Shown here piece after piece: positions 29,413-36,825 of a stretch of 45,213 nt of DNA. Positions within the stretch are counted from its first letter, which is position 1. Each line of letters opens with the position of its first letter. This DNA comes from Leptothrix sp. (in: b-proteobacteria) (GTDB lineage: Bacteria; Pseudomonadota; Gammaproteobacteria; Burkholderiales; Burkholderiaceae_C): positions 1 to 45,213 of the forward strand of contig PNKD01000019.1 of assembly GCA_013822265.1 (NCBI GenBank), read 5' to 3'. Made by a program: the position numbers and the translations under genes. The notes below the pieces were generated by a model. It was not told the DNA's origin and searched no databases. It was given only the letters and a program-made list of their open reading frames with translations.

Positions 29413-32178
29413 CTACTTGTGGAGCTTGGCGGCGTCGGCTTCGCGGCCCGGGCCGTGGCAGACGGCGCAGGCTTCGCCGATTCCGGCCACGGCACTGGCA
29501 CGCGTGCCCTTCACCACGCCGCCGTTGAGCCCGATGTGGGCCTTGGCTGGCGCCCCGTCGTGGCAGCTGACGCAGGCGGCGGCGAATGGTGTCGTCACGG
29601 TGTCGGTGCTGCTGGCCGTGGCCAGCGAGGCCTTGGCCAGGGCCGGCGTGGCCGTACCGCCCGCGATCGCTGCGGCGTACGCGGCGTTGATCGACTCGTA
29701 GGTCGAGAACAGCGTGTTGCCCGGCACGAAGTTGTAGGTCTTCTGCACGCTGGCGTCCGTCGACGCGTGGCAGGTCTCGCAGTTCTTCAGCTTGCCCGGG
29801 AAGTCCATGCGTCGGAAGTCGAGCAACTGGATCACCGACGGCGTGCGGTCGCGTGCCTCCTGGAAGGGCGTGACGCGGTCGCGGCCGGCGTGGATGCCGT
29901 GGATCAGGTCCTTGAAGTTGTTGGTGGTCACCGGGAACTTCAGCGCCGCGTTGGGCAGGGTCTTGTCGAACCCCCAATCGGTGATGATCTTCGTCGACAC
30001 CTTGTCGAAGGTCCAGTTGTTGACGATGCTGTCGGCGATGCCGCGGCCGCTGGTGGCCAGGCCAGGCACGTGGCAGGCCACGCAGATCTGGGGTTCCTTG
30101 ACGCGATTGCCGCCGTGGGCCTCGAACCACTCGTGGCAGTTCGAGCACTTCTCGGCGTCGACCACCGTGCGGCGCTCCGTGTCGCCGGTGACGGCCTTGA
30201 TCACCGAGATCGCATAGCGACCCACGTTCCTCGCTGTCGCGTTCGGCTGGTCCGGGTCGATGAATCCGGTCTGCGTGTAGTAGCCCTGCAGGCCCACCGC
30301 GCGCAGCTTGGCGCCGACCGGGAAGGCGTTGGCACCGCTGCCCAGGATGGTGGCGATGTAGTAGCCCGGGTTGGCCGTCGAGGCCACGATGTTGCCGTTG
30401 GCGGCGCTGTTGGTGCTCAACAGGCTGGCGATCGAGACCGTGCGCGGCTGCGACGAACTGCGGCCGAGGTTGTTGTAGTCGATCGGTGCGGCGATGCCGT
30501 CCTGCGGCATGGCGTAGGGCAGCAGGAAGCTCGGGCCGCCCGAGAAGCCGGCCAGCGAGGCCGATACCGTCGGGGCCGGGGCAACCAGCGTCACCAGTTC
30601 GTCGGTGGTCGACGGCGCGATGCGCTTCTTGATGCCGAACTCGATCACGATGTCGTTGTTGCCGTTGACCGTGGCCGACTTGATGTCATAGGTGAACGAC
30701 GCCAGGCCCGTGGCGATGACCGGGTTGTTCTTGGTGATGTTCTCCAGCTGGTGGTCGATCCTGTTGTACGCGGGCGTATGGCACAGGGCACAGCGCGAGT
30801 CGTCGGCTTGCGCGCGGCCCACGTGACCCGAGGTCGCGACGACGGCGCCCACGGCGGTTGCCGCGGCCTTGTCGGCCAGCGTCGAGCCGCCACCGGTTTC
30901 CCAATCGATGCCGTCGTGGCAGGCGCCGCAAGCCTGGCGGCTGGGCAGGTTGACGTGGTTGAGCGCATTCGTGGCGATCTGGCTGTCGTGGCAGGTGGTG
31001 CACATGCGCTGGCCGCCGCCGAGCTTGGAGAAGCCCTTGTTGTTGAACGCCATGCCGTCGTAGTTGTAGTTGTCCTTGACCAGCGCCGTGCCGTTGTGGA
31101 TCTTGTGGATCAGCGTGGTGAAGTTGCCGGACACCTCGCCGTCGGCCACCCAGGTGTCGGGCGTGTAGCTGTAGCTGGTGATGCCGGTGGCGGCATTCAC
31201 GGTCGGGGTCTCGGTCAGCACCGGGAACTTGCCTGCCGTTGACGTGGCCAGCGCGCGGCCGTAGGCGCGCTGCGTGGTGTGGCAGACGACGCAGTACTTC
31301 ACCTCGACGCGCACACCGCCGCCGTGTAAGGCCAGCTTCTCGTGGCAGACGTTGCAGCTGTCGATGTTGACGTCTTCTCTCGTCAGCTGGGCCGCGGTCA
31401 GCGCCGCGCCGGTGGAGGGGAGGAAGTCATAGATGATGTTGATGGGCTTTTCCAGGTTGACCGTGGGGGTCACCGTGGCGCCGGTCGGCGTGTTGTTGCC
31501 GGTGCCCGGGGCCGCGCCGCTGAACTGGATGACCAGGCGGTGCGGCAGCGTGGGCTCGTAGCTGACATCGCCGAGGTCGGCCTTGCGGTTGCCGCCGGTG
31601 TAGGTGAAGCCGTCGACCTTGGCCTGCACGGCCGTGATGTCACGCTTGAAGGTGTACTTGTAGGCGCCGGGCGTGCCGGTCACGGCTTCCAGCGTGCCGG
31701 TGTTCTCGGCGCCGGGCCTGCCGGCCGAGGTCATGGCGTCGTTGGTCACCATGTAGCTCACCCAGCTGCTGGGCTTGGCATCGGTGCGCGGCTTGAGCTT
31801 GGCAATGGCAAAGGCCAGGTTGCGGTACTGGCCAGAGGACTTAACGCCTTCCAGGCCTGTCACCGGATTGCCCAGCGCATCGGCGAGCTTGAACTCGACC
31901 ACGGGCGGGCTGGCGATGGTGACTTTGGTGACGGTGCCGGTGAAGCTGGCGGCCTCCCAGGCCTCGGGCGTGATGGTGGCCAGGTTGATGGCCGTGCTGG
32001 CGGAGCCCGGAGGGCCCGCGGGCCCCGTGGGGCCTGTCGGGCCGGTGGCCCCAGGCGCGCCGGGCGTGCCGGCAGGGCCGGCCGGGCCGGTGTCGCCACC
32101 CCCGCATCCGGACATCGTGAGAGCCAGCAGGCCGGCAGCAGCCAGCGCGAGCCAGCTGCGGTTCTTGGTCATGCCCAT
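29413..32178 (-). CDS. mtrC: OmcA/MtrC-family decaheme outer-surface lipoprotein
   Basis: 921 residues. A lipoprotein signal ends at the Cys of TMSGC; about 30 residues of collagen-like Gly-X-Y follow, then beta domains alternating with two pentaheme clusters. The ten CXXCH lie as five at 275-467 (CNVCH, CVVCH, CTTCH, CGACH, CALCH) and five at 678-908 (CSNCH, CVACH, CETCH, CVSCH, CAVCH), the 5+5 pattern of MtrC/OmcA. All other Cys are absent except the lipid one, so no redox disulfide as in Shewanella MtrC. It would pass electrons from MtrAB to minerals, humics or electrodes. Start 32178 has GAGGAGG 6 bp upstream. It has its own FNR-type promoter. Confidence 0.93.
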   Translation of the reverse strand: MGMTKNRSWLALAAAGLLALTMSGCGGGDTGPAGPAGTPGAPGATGPTGPTGPAGPPGSASTAINLATITPEAWEAASFTGTVTKVTIASPPVVEFKLADALGNPVTGLEGVKSSGQYRNLAFAIAKLKPRTDAKPSSWVSYMVTNDAMTSAGRPGAENTGTLEAVTGTPGAYKYTFKRDITAVQAKVDGFTYTGGNRKADLGDVSYEPTLPHRLVIQFSGAAPGTGNNTPTGATVTPTVNLEKPINIIYDFLPSTGAALTAAQLTREDVNIDSCNVCHEKLALHGGGVRVEVKYCVVCHTTQRAYGRALATSTAGKFPVLTETPTVNAATGITSYSYTPDTWVADGEVSGNFTTLIHKIHNGTALVKDNYNYDGMAFNNKGFSKLGGGQRMCTTCHDSQIATNALNHVNLPSRQACGACHDGIDWETGGGSTLADKAAATAVGAVVATSGHVGRAQADDSRCALCHTPAYNRIDHQLENITKNNPVIATGLASFTYDIKSATVNGNNDIVIEFGIKKRIAPSTTDELVTLVAPAPTVSASLAGFSGGPSFLLPYAMPQDGIAAPIDYNNLGRSSSQPRTVSIASLLSTNSAANGNIVASTANPGYYIATILGSGANAFPVGAKLRAVGLQGYYTQTGFIDPDQPNATARNVGRYAISVIKAVTGDTERRTVVDAEKCSNCHEWFEAHGGNRVKEPQICVACHVPGLATSGRGIADSIVNNWTFDKVSTKIITDWGFDKTLPNAALKFPVTTNNFKDLIHGIHAGRDRVTPFQEARDRTPSVIQLLDFRRMDFPGKLKNCETCHASTDASVQKTYNFVPGNTLFSTYESINAAYAAAIAGGTATPALAKASLATASSTDTVTTPFAAACVSCHDGAPAKAHIGLNGGVVKGTRASAVAGIGEACAVCHGPGREADAAKLHK

Positions 32179-32325
32179 CAATAGCCTCCTCGGGAAATTG
32201 CCAAGCGACCCCGCTGCCGAAGTGCGGCGGTTCGCGCCTGGTGCCGGTTCTCGGCACATCGAAACCTGCCGTCGAGCTGCCTTGGGTCCGGACTTCCGGG
32301 CGCTTGAGCTGCCAACGTGCGGATG

Positions 32326-32366
32326 AGTTTAGAAGTGCGACCCTCGGAAAATTTGACTTAGGTCAT
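32326..32366 (-). promoter_or_regulatory. FNR-type promoter of mtrC
   Basis: TTGAC-TTAG-GTCAT (32353-32366) matches TTGAY-N4-RTCAA at 9 of 10. On the minus strand TAAACT (32331-32326, 4/6 to TATAAT) is centred 31 bp downstream of the box centre, which places the box near -41, as in class II FNR-activated promoters. It gives a leader of about 140 nt. This and the terminator below account for the 359-bp gap between mtrC and the next gene. Confidence 0.7.
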
Positions 32367-32459
32367 GGTTGCGGGGCCCGGTACTTGAACTGTCGTGAGA
32401 AGGTGGCGCGGCCTCTGCAGGATGTCACGCGGGGATGCCTGCGGCGCCGTCGCGCCACG

Positions 32460-32503
32460 AAAAACGCGCCCGGTGGCCGCCTGTCTGGCGGCCACCGGGC
32501 GCG
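32460..32503 (-). terminator. strong intrinsic terminator after the monoheme cytochrome pair
   Basis: A perfect 17-bp stem (32465-32481 with 32487-32503), a 5-nt loop and, on the minus strand, five T (32464-32460). It ends the transcript of the two small cytochromes 34 bp past the stop and insulates mtrC. Confidence 0.92.
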
Positions 32504-32537
32504 TGGTGGAGTGTCGGGCCGGGAGTGGCGCCTGCGC

Positions 32538-32837
32538 CTACTTCGAAGCCAGGATGAAGGTGATCACGGCCTGCAGGTCGGCATCGCTGCCGGTCGCCTT
32601 GTCGTGGTCGACGCTGCCGCCTGTCTTCAGCGTGTTGAGCAACTTCGCCGTGGCGCCGGCGTCGCCCTTGTACTTGGCAGCCAGCGACGCGAAGGACGGG
32701 CCCTTCTTGGTCGTCTTCTCCGTATGGCACTTGCCGCACTTGTTGGCGGCGATGTAGTCCTCTGCCGGAGCGGCCTGGGCCGACCCGGCAAGGGCCAGCG
32801 CCGCGGCAACAAGCACGAACGTGAAGCGGGGTTTCAT
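32538..32837 (-). CDS. small periplasmic monoheme cytochrome c (His in the usual Met position)
   Basis: 99 residues: signal peptide (cleavage near AQA, about residue 22), CGKCH at 34-38, and a class I-like C-terminal helix after SDAD. There is no Met after residue 1, so no Met axial ligand is possible; H78, placed where Met of c551-type proteins stands relative to SDAD, is the likely sixth ligand. A bis-His site would lower the potential. It shares KCHTEKTTKKGP with the gene upstream, pointing to tandem duplication. GGAG is correctly spaced before the ATG at 32837. Confidence 0.88.
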   Translation of the reverse strand: MKPRFTFVLVAAALALAGSAQAAPAEDYIAANKCGKCHTEKTTKKGPSFASLAAKYKGDAGATAKLLNTLKTGGSVDHDKATGSDADLQAVITFILASK

Positions 32838-32886
32838 CTTCGGGGCTCCATGGGTGGGTTGACGCGCCGCATCGCCGGCGCAGCGT

Positions 32887-33198
32887 TTACTTCGATGACA
32901 GCACGACCTGCACCAGCGCCTTGATGTCGGCATCGCTGGCAGTGACCTTCTTGTGGTCTTCCTCGTCGCCCATCTTGCCGCCCTTCTTCAAGGCCTGGAA
33001 GAGCTTCTCGGGCGCGTCGGCGTTGCCCTTGTACTTCTCGGCCACCGAGGCCCACGCCGGCCCCTTCTTGGTCGTCTTCTCGGTGTGGCACTTGCTGCAC
33101 TTTTCCTTGACTGCCAGGTCTTCGCCGGGGCCGGCGACGGCAGGGCCTGCAAGGGCAACGGTGGCAAAAGCGGCGGCAATGGCAAGGGTCAGCTTCAT
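32887..33198 (-). CDS. small periplasmic monoheme cytochrome c, paralogue
   Basis: 103 residues: signal peptide, CSKCH at 34-38, then the same core as the neighbour. H82 aligns with H78 of the paralogue and with the usual Met position before SDAD; M76 also exists, so His/Met cannot be excluded. Probably a shuttle between inner-membrane quinol oxidases and MtrA. The start at 33198 has GGAGC upstream; the gap to hoxX is 132 bp, and the gap to the next cytochrome is 49 bp. Confidence 0.88.
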   Translation of the reverse strand: MKLTLAIAAAFATVALAGPAVAGPGEDLAVKEKCSKCHTEKTTKKGPAWASVAEKYKGNADAPEKLFQALKKGGKMGDEEDHKKVTASDADIKALVQVVLSSK

Positions 33199-33330
33199 TC
33201 GGGTGCTCCGTGTGGGTCGCATGTCGGGGTGACAAATGGAAGAACTGCTTTGGCCCCGGTTCGGTTGACCGAAGACGAGCAGCGTGCTGCATTCTGCCGC
33301 CCGCTGCCAGGCTTCAGGTCGCTCGCGGAC

Positions 33331-35073
33331 CTAAGCTTGATCTCCATCAACCTGGCGCACGGCATGGATCGCGGCCGCCTGGGGCGCATCGCGGTGAACG
33401 GCCAGGTGCCGTGGCGTCCAGGACGCGGGCACGCGGTGCACGAAGTTCGAGCGCGCGATGTGGTAGCTGGGGTCGAAGCCGTAGAAGTTGCGGCGCATGT
33501 GCGCCAGCTCTTCGTCGCGATAGGCCGCCAGCGGCTTGGTGGCCTCGTCGCGCAGCCGCTGCTGCTGCTTGGCGTGCAGACGGCGTTGCAGGCCGCCTGC
33601 CGTGGCCCACCCGCGTGCCCTGGCCAGTGCCTCGGCGCGAAACGCCGCGGCGCTGCTGCCGAAGACCTCATCGATCAGCCCCATCGCCTGCGCCTGGTGC
33701 GCCGAGATCGGCAGGCGCCGGCCCATGACCTCGGCCGCACAGGGCGAGCGCGGGCGGCGCGGCAGCAGGTAGGTCCAGTACTCGGAGCCATAGAGGTTGC
33801 CCATGTTCTTGTAGTGCGGGTTCAGCACCACGCCCGGCCGCGCCCACAACAGGTCGGCCGCCAGCGCCATGAACACACCGCCGGCGCCGGCGTTGCCCTG
33901 CATCGCGGCAATGACCAGGCACTCCGTGGCCTCGATCAGTGCCAGCGTCAGATCGTCCATCGCCACGATGTTGCGCCAGGACTCGTCGGCCGGGCTGGCG
34001 GCGGCCTCGATCACGTTGAGGTGGATGCCGTTGCACCAGAAGTCGGGGCCGCCGAAGAGCACCAGCACACGGGGCCGCTGCGCCAGCGTATGCCGCAGCG
34101 CGGCGCGCAGACGTTCGCACTGCACTGTGCTGATGGCGCCGTTGTAGAAGGCAAAGTGCAGCACGGCGACGTCGCCATCGCTTTCGCTGCGGATCTCGTG
34201 CCAAGAGCCGTGCGTTGCCGCGCCATCGGCCGGCCCGCATTCGGGCAGCAGCGCGGCTTGCTCCGCAAGGGCCAGTGTGGCCGGCAGCTTGAAGTGGCCC
34301 TGGCCATCGGCGCGGCGCAAGTGGCCGATGCGCACCGCGCCGTCGACGGTGGCACGCAACAGCGACTCATGGCGACGACCGAACCACGTGCCTGGCGAGC
34401 ATGGCCATGCCGGCCGGTCTTCCCTGTGCGCATCGAAGAGATGGCAGGGTATGCCGGACAGCTGGTCCAGCACGCCCGGTTGTCCATCGGCCGCGCGTAT
34501 TTTCCGCAGCACGGTGTCGGTGTCGTCCCGTTGCCAATCGATGCGCCGTTGCGCTTGCGGCATCAGCGGCCGCCAGTGGCTACGCTGTTGGCCTGCGGAT
34601 GCGGGCAGCGGCAGGCCGGTCTCGGCGTAGCGCCGAACGGCCGCCAGCACGGCAATGACGGCGGCGTCAGTCACCTCCATTCGATACAGGCTGGACTTGG
34701 TGGCGTCGCGCATCGCGAAAACCTCGGCAGCCCACACCGGGCCGGCGTCCAGTTCGGCTTCCGCCTGCAGCACCGTCACCCCCCACTCGGCGACGCCCTC
34801 ACTGATGGCCCAGTCCAGCGCCGAAGGCCCGCGGTCGCCGACGATGCCGGGGTGCACCACCAGGCAGACGTGATGGCGCCAGATCGACTCCGGAATCGCG
34901 CGGCGCAGGAAGGGCGCGATCACCAGCTCGGGCCGGTACAGCGCCACCGCCTCGGTGCTGACATCGTCGGCGATGTCGAACTCGACGGCGACCTCGTGGC
35001 CCAACGCCCTGAGTTCGAGGAACAGCCGCTGTGCCAGGCCGTTGAAGCTGCGCGTCAGGAACAGGATGCGCAC
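33331..35073 (-). CDS. hoxX: hydrogenase maturation factor HoxX
   Basis: 580 residues, full length for HoxX. An N-terminal formyltransferase-like domain (with HPGIVGDRGPSALDW near 74-88) is fused to a C-terminal crotonase-like domain with GNAGAGG near 393-399 and the YKNMGNLYGSEYWTY segment. HoxX makes the CO ligand of the NiFe active site from formyl groups (10-formyl-THF via formyl-CoA) in organisms that assemble hydrogenase with oxygen present. It follows the NapC-like gene after 38 bp, so the two are probably co-transcribed. hypE at the window edge supports a hydrogenase locus nearby. Confidence 0.93.
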   Translation of the reverse strand: MRILFLTRSFNGLAQRLFLELRALGHEVAVEFDIADDVSTEAVALYRPELVIAPFLRRAIPESIWRHHVCLVVHPGIVGDRGPSALDWAISEGVAEWGVTVLQAEAELDAGPVWAAEVFAMRDATKSSLYRMEVTDAAVIAVLAAVRRYAETGLPLPASAGQQRSHWRPLMPQAQRRIDWQRDDTDTVLRKIRAADGQPGVLDQLSGIPCHLFDAHREDRPAWPCSPGTWFGRRHESLLRATVDGAVRIGHLRRADGQGHFKLPATLALAEQAALLPECGPADGAATHGSWHEIRSESDGDVAVLHFAFYNGAISTVQCERLRAALRHTLAQRPRVLVLFGGPDFWCNGIHLNVIEAAASPADESWRNIVAMDDLTLALIEATECLVIAAMQGNAGAGGVFMALAADLLWARPGVVLNPHYKNMGNLYGSEYWTYLLPRRPRSPCAAEVMGRRLPISAHQAQAMGLIDEVFGSSAAAFRAEALARARGWATAGGLQRRLHAKQQQRLRDEATKPLAAYRDEELAHMRRNFYGFDPSYHIARSNFVHRVPASWTPRHLAVHRDAPQAAAIHAVRQVDGDQA

Positions 35074-35111
35074 GTCGCCCGTTCGGGAGGTCCGCTGTCA
35101 CCCACGCCACC

Positions 35112-36524
35112 TCAAGGCTTGAGGGTCTTGAGGATCTCCGGATCTTTTTCGTCCTCTGCCAGCACGACATGGCACAGGTTGCAGCTGCCGCTGATCTTCT
35201 TGCCCCCCTCGTCGGCGTGCTTCTTGTCGTGGCAGCGCATGCAGCCCGGCGCGTCCTCGTGGCCGAGGTTGCTCTTGTAGGTGCCCCACGTCACCTTCAT
35301 CTTGGGGAACACGTTCCACGAGTAGATGTCTGACAGCGCCGATGCCGCGGCGGCGATCTGCGGTGCCTTGGCCGCGGCGATCTCGGCGTACTTCGTCTTG
35401 TAGAAATCGCCGATCTCCTTGGTGATGCCGACGCGCGCGTCTTCCTTGGACTCGTACTTGGCGTCGGACAGCACACGCAGGCCCTCGCGCTTGACGAAAG
35501 GCAGCGTACGGTCGATGCGGCCGTCCTCGAGCGCGCTGTCGATCTCGGGCGCCGGCAAATTGAATGTGTGCGACGGCCGGTTGTGGCAGTCGACGCAATC
35601 CATGTCACGCCACTCGACGGGGCCGGCCGGCTTGTCCTCGGTCTTGAAGACGCGGACCTTGCCATCCGCGCCCTTCATCTCGACGTCGTAGATGTTCTGG
35701 CGGCTGGCGTCGGACTGGAAGCGGATCTGGATGCCGCGATCGACGTGCCAGTGGATGCCCGTGGAGGTCGTGCCCTGCTGGCCGCCCACCTTCATCAGCA
35801 GGACCGTCTTGGACTCCGAGTTGGCCTCGTCGTCGGCGAAGAGCGTGCGCACCCGCAACTTGTCGCCGATGTGCTTGGTCGGCCAGTGGCATTGTTCGCA
35901 GGTGTCGCGCGCCGGGCGCAGGTTGTGCACCGGGCTCGGGATCGGCGTCGGGTACAGGTTGAGTGCCACCGACACCATCTGCCAGGAGCCGGAGATCTTG
36001 GACTTGACGAACCAGTCGGCGCCGGCGCCGATGTGGCAATCGGCGCAGGTGAGCTTGCTGTGCGACGAACGCTGGAATGCAGTGTGCTCGGGCTCCATCA
36101 CGGTATGGCACACGGTGCCGCAGAAGGCGACCGACTCCATCTCCTGCACGCCCTTGTGCGTGGCGCCGGCCAGCACGACCACGCTGACGAGGCCGACCAG
36201 CACGCTGGCGATGACGAAGCCGCGCGTGCGCTCGTTGTTGAGGTCGATGACGGGCAGGCCCGGCTGCAACAACTCATGGTGTGCGACTGCCGCGGCATCG
36301 ATCCTGCGCTTGCGGATGACGCCGATGGGAATCAGCACCAAGCCGATGGCGAACAGCGCCGGCAGCAGCATGTAGGTCACGATGCCGAGGTAGGCGCCGC
36401 CCCGGAACCCGGTCAACTGAATGGCCACCAGGGTCAGCATCAAGACCACTGCGATCAGCGCGATGACGGCGCCGAGCAGGCCGATCCAATGGCGGGTGAT
36501 GACCGAAAGGAAATTGCGCATCAC
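35112..36524 (-). CDS. NapC/NirT-like membrane-anchored hexaheme cytochrome c
   Basis: 470 residues. Two N-terminal helices (about 10-35 and 45-70) and a third (about 100-122) precede a periplasmic domain with six heme motifs: first an unusual CX3CH (CGTVCH, 135-140), then CADCH, CEQCH, CVDCH, CMRCH and, near 448, CNLCH. It is much longer than CymA/NapC (about 190 residues, four hemes) and recalls the larger NapC-type quinol dehydrogenases such as Geobacter ImcH. It probably oxidises quinol and reduces periplasmic carriers. No nitrate reductase genes are near. AGGAGG precedes the ATG. Confidence 0.87.
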   Translation of the reverse strand: MMRNFLSVITRHWIGLLGAVIALIAVVLMLTLVAIQLTGFRGGAYLGIVTYMLLPALFAIGLVLIPIGVIRKRRIDAAAVAHHELLQPGLPVIDLNNERTRGFVIASVLVGLVSVVVLAGATHKGVQEMESVAFCGTVCHTVMEPEHTAFQRSSHSKLTCADCHIGAGADWFVKSKISGSWQMVSVALNLYPTPIPSPVHNLRPARDTCEQCHWPTKHIGDKLRVRTLFADDEANSESKTVLLMKVGGQQGTTSTGIHWHVDRGIQIRFQSDASRQNIYDVEMKGADGKVRVFKTEDKPAGPVEWRDMDCVDCHNRPSHTFNLPAPEIDSALEDGRIDRTLPFVKREGLRVLSDAKYESKEDARVGITKEIGDFYKTKYAEIAAAKAPQIAAAASALSDIYSWNVFPKMKVTWGTYKSNLGHEDAPGCMRCHDKKHADEGGKKISGSCNLCHVVLAEDEKDPEILKTLKP

Positions 36525-36712
36525 TGTTCATTCCTCCTGGTAAGGCAGCGCGTCCGCCTTCGCAATCCAAGTGTGCCATCAATGGGCCTGCGTCGCCCTG
36601 CCTTGTCGCTGGTTTGGCCACGTGTTGCGCTCGTCTTTCAGCGCGAGCGGGACGGCGAAATGGCCCGAGTGACGAGGTCTTGATGAAGCGCAAGTTCAAG
36701 CGCGTTGCGAGA

Positions 36713-36741
36713 TTGACCACCCCAAACGATTCCGCTAACAC
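36713..36741 (+). promoter_or_regulatory. candidate promoter for the polytopic membrane protein; rest of the 301-bp divergent gap
   Basis: TTGACC (5/6) and TAACAC (3/6) are separated by 17 bp, 85 bp before the start. The remaining gap 36525-36825 holds the Shine-Dalgarno of the NapC-like gene (AGGAGG near 36530) and a doubtful FNR-like sequence at 36680-36693 without a properly placed -10. Confidence 0.4.
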
Positions 36742-36825
36742 TCGCCCACCGCACTGGGCCGAGGTGCCGGTTCCGTCAGCAGTGGCGCGGGCTCGCAACC
36801 GACGGCATGTCCTTGAAAGGGCATC

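Noticed and set aside
27931..31242. An 1103-codon plus-strand open frame opposite mtrA, comEA and mtrC
   Set aside because: It runs through three heme-protein genes whose CXXCH motifs are on the minus strand; its own translation is low-complexity and has no start signal.
33265..33278. FNR-like sequence TTGAC-CGAA-GACGA before the monoheme cytochromes
   Set aside because: 8/10 match, but the expected -10 position reads TCTTCC, and the gene may be transcribed from the NapC-like promoter.
33331..35073. Methionyl-tRNA formyltransferase or a plain enoyl-CoA hydratase
   Set aside because: Both domains are fused in one 580-residue chain with HoxX-specific segments, and hypE is nearby.
35112..36524. 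NapC of a periplasmic nitrate reductase
   Set aside because: No napA/B/D genes are near, and the protein is over twice NapC length with six hemes.
36680..36693. FNR-like sequence TTGAT-GAAG-CGCAA before the NapC-like gene
   Set aside because: 8/10 match, but no -10-like hexamer at 31-32 bp on either strand.
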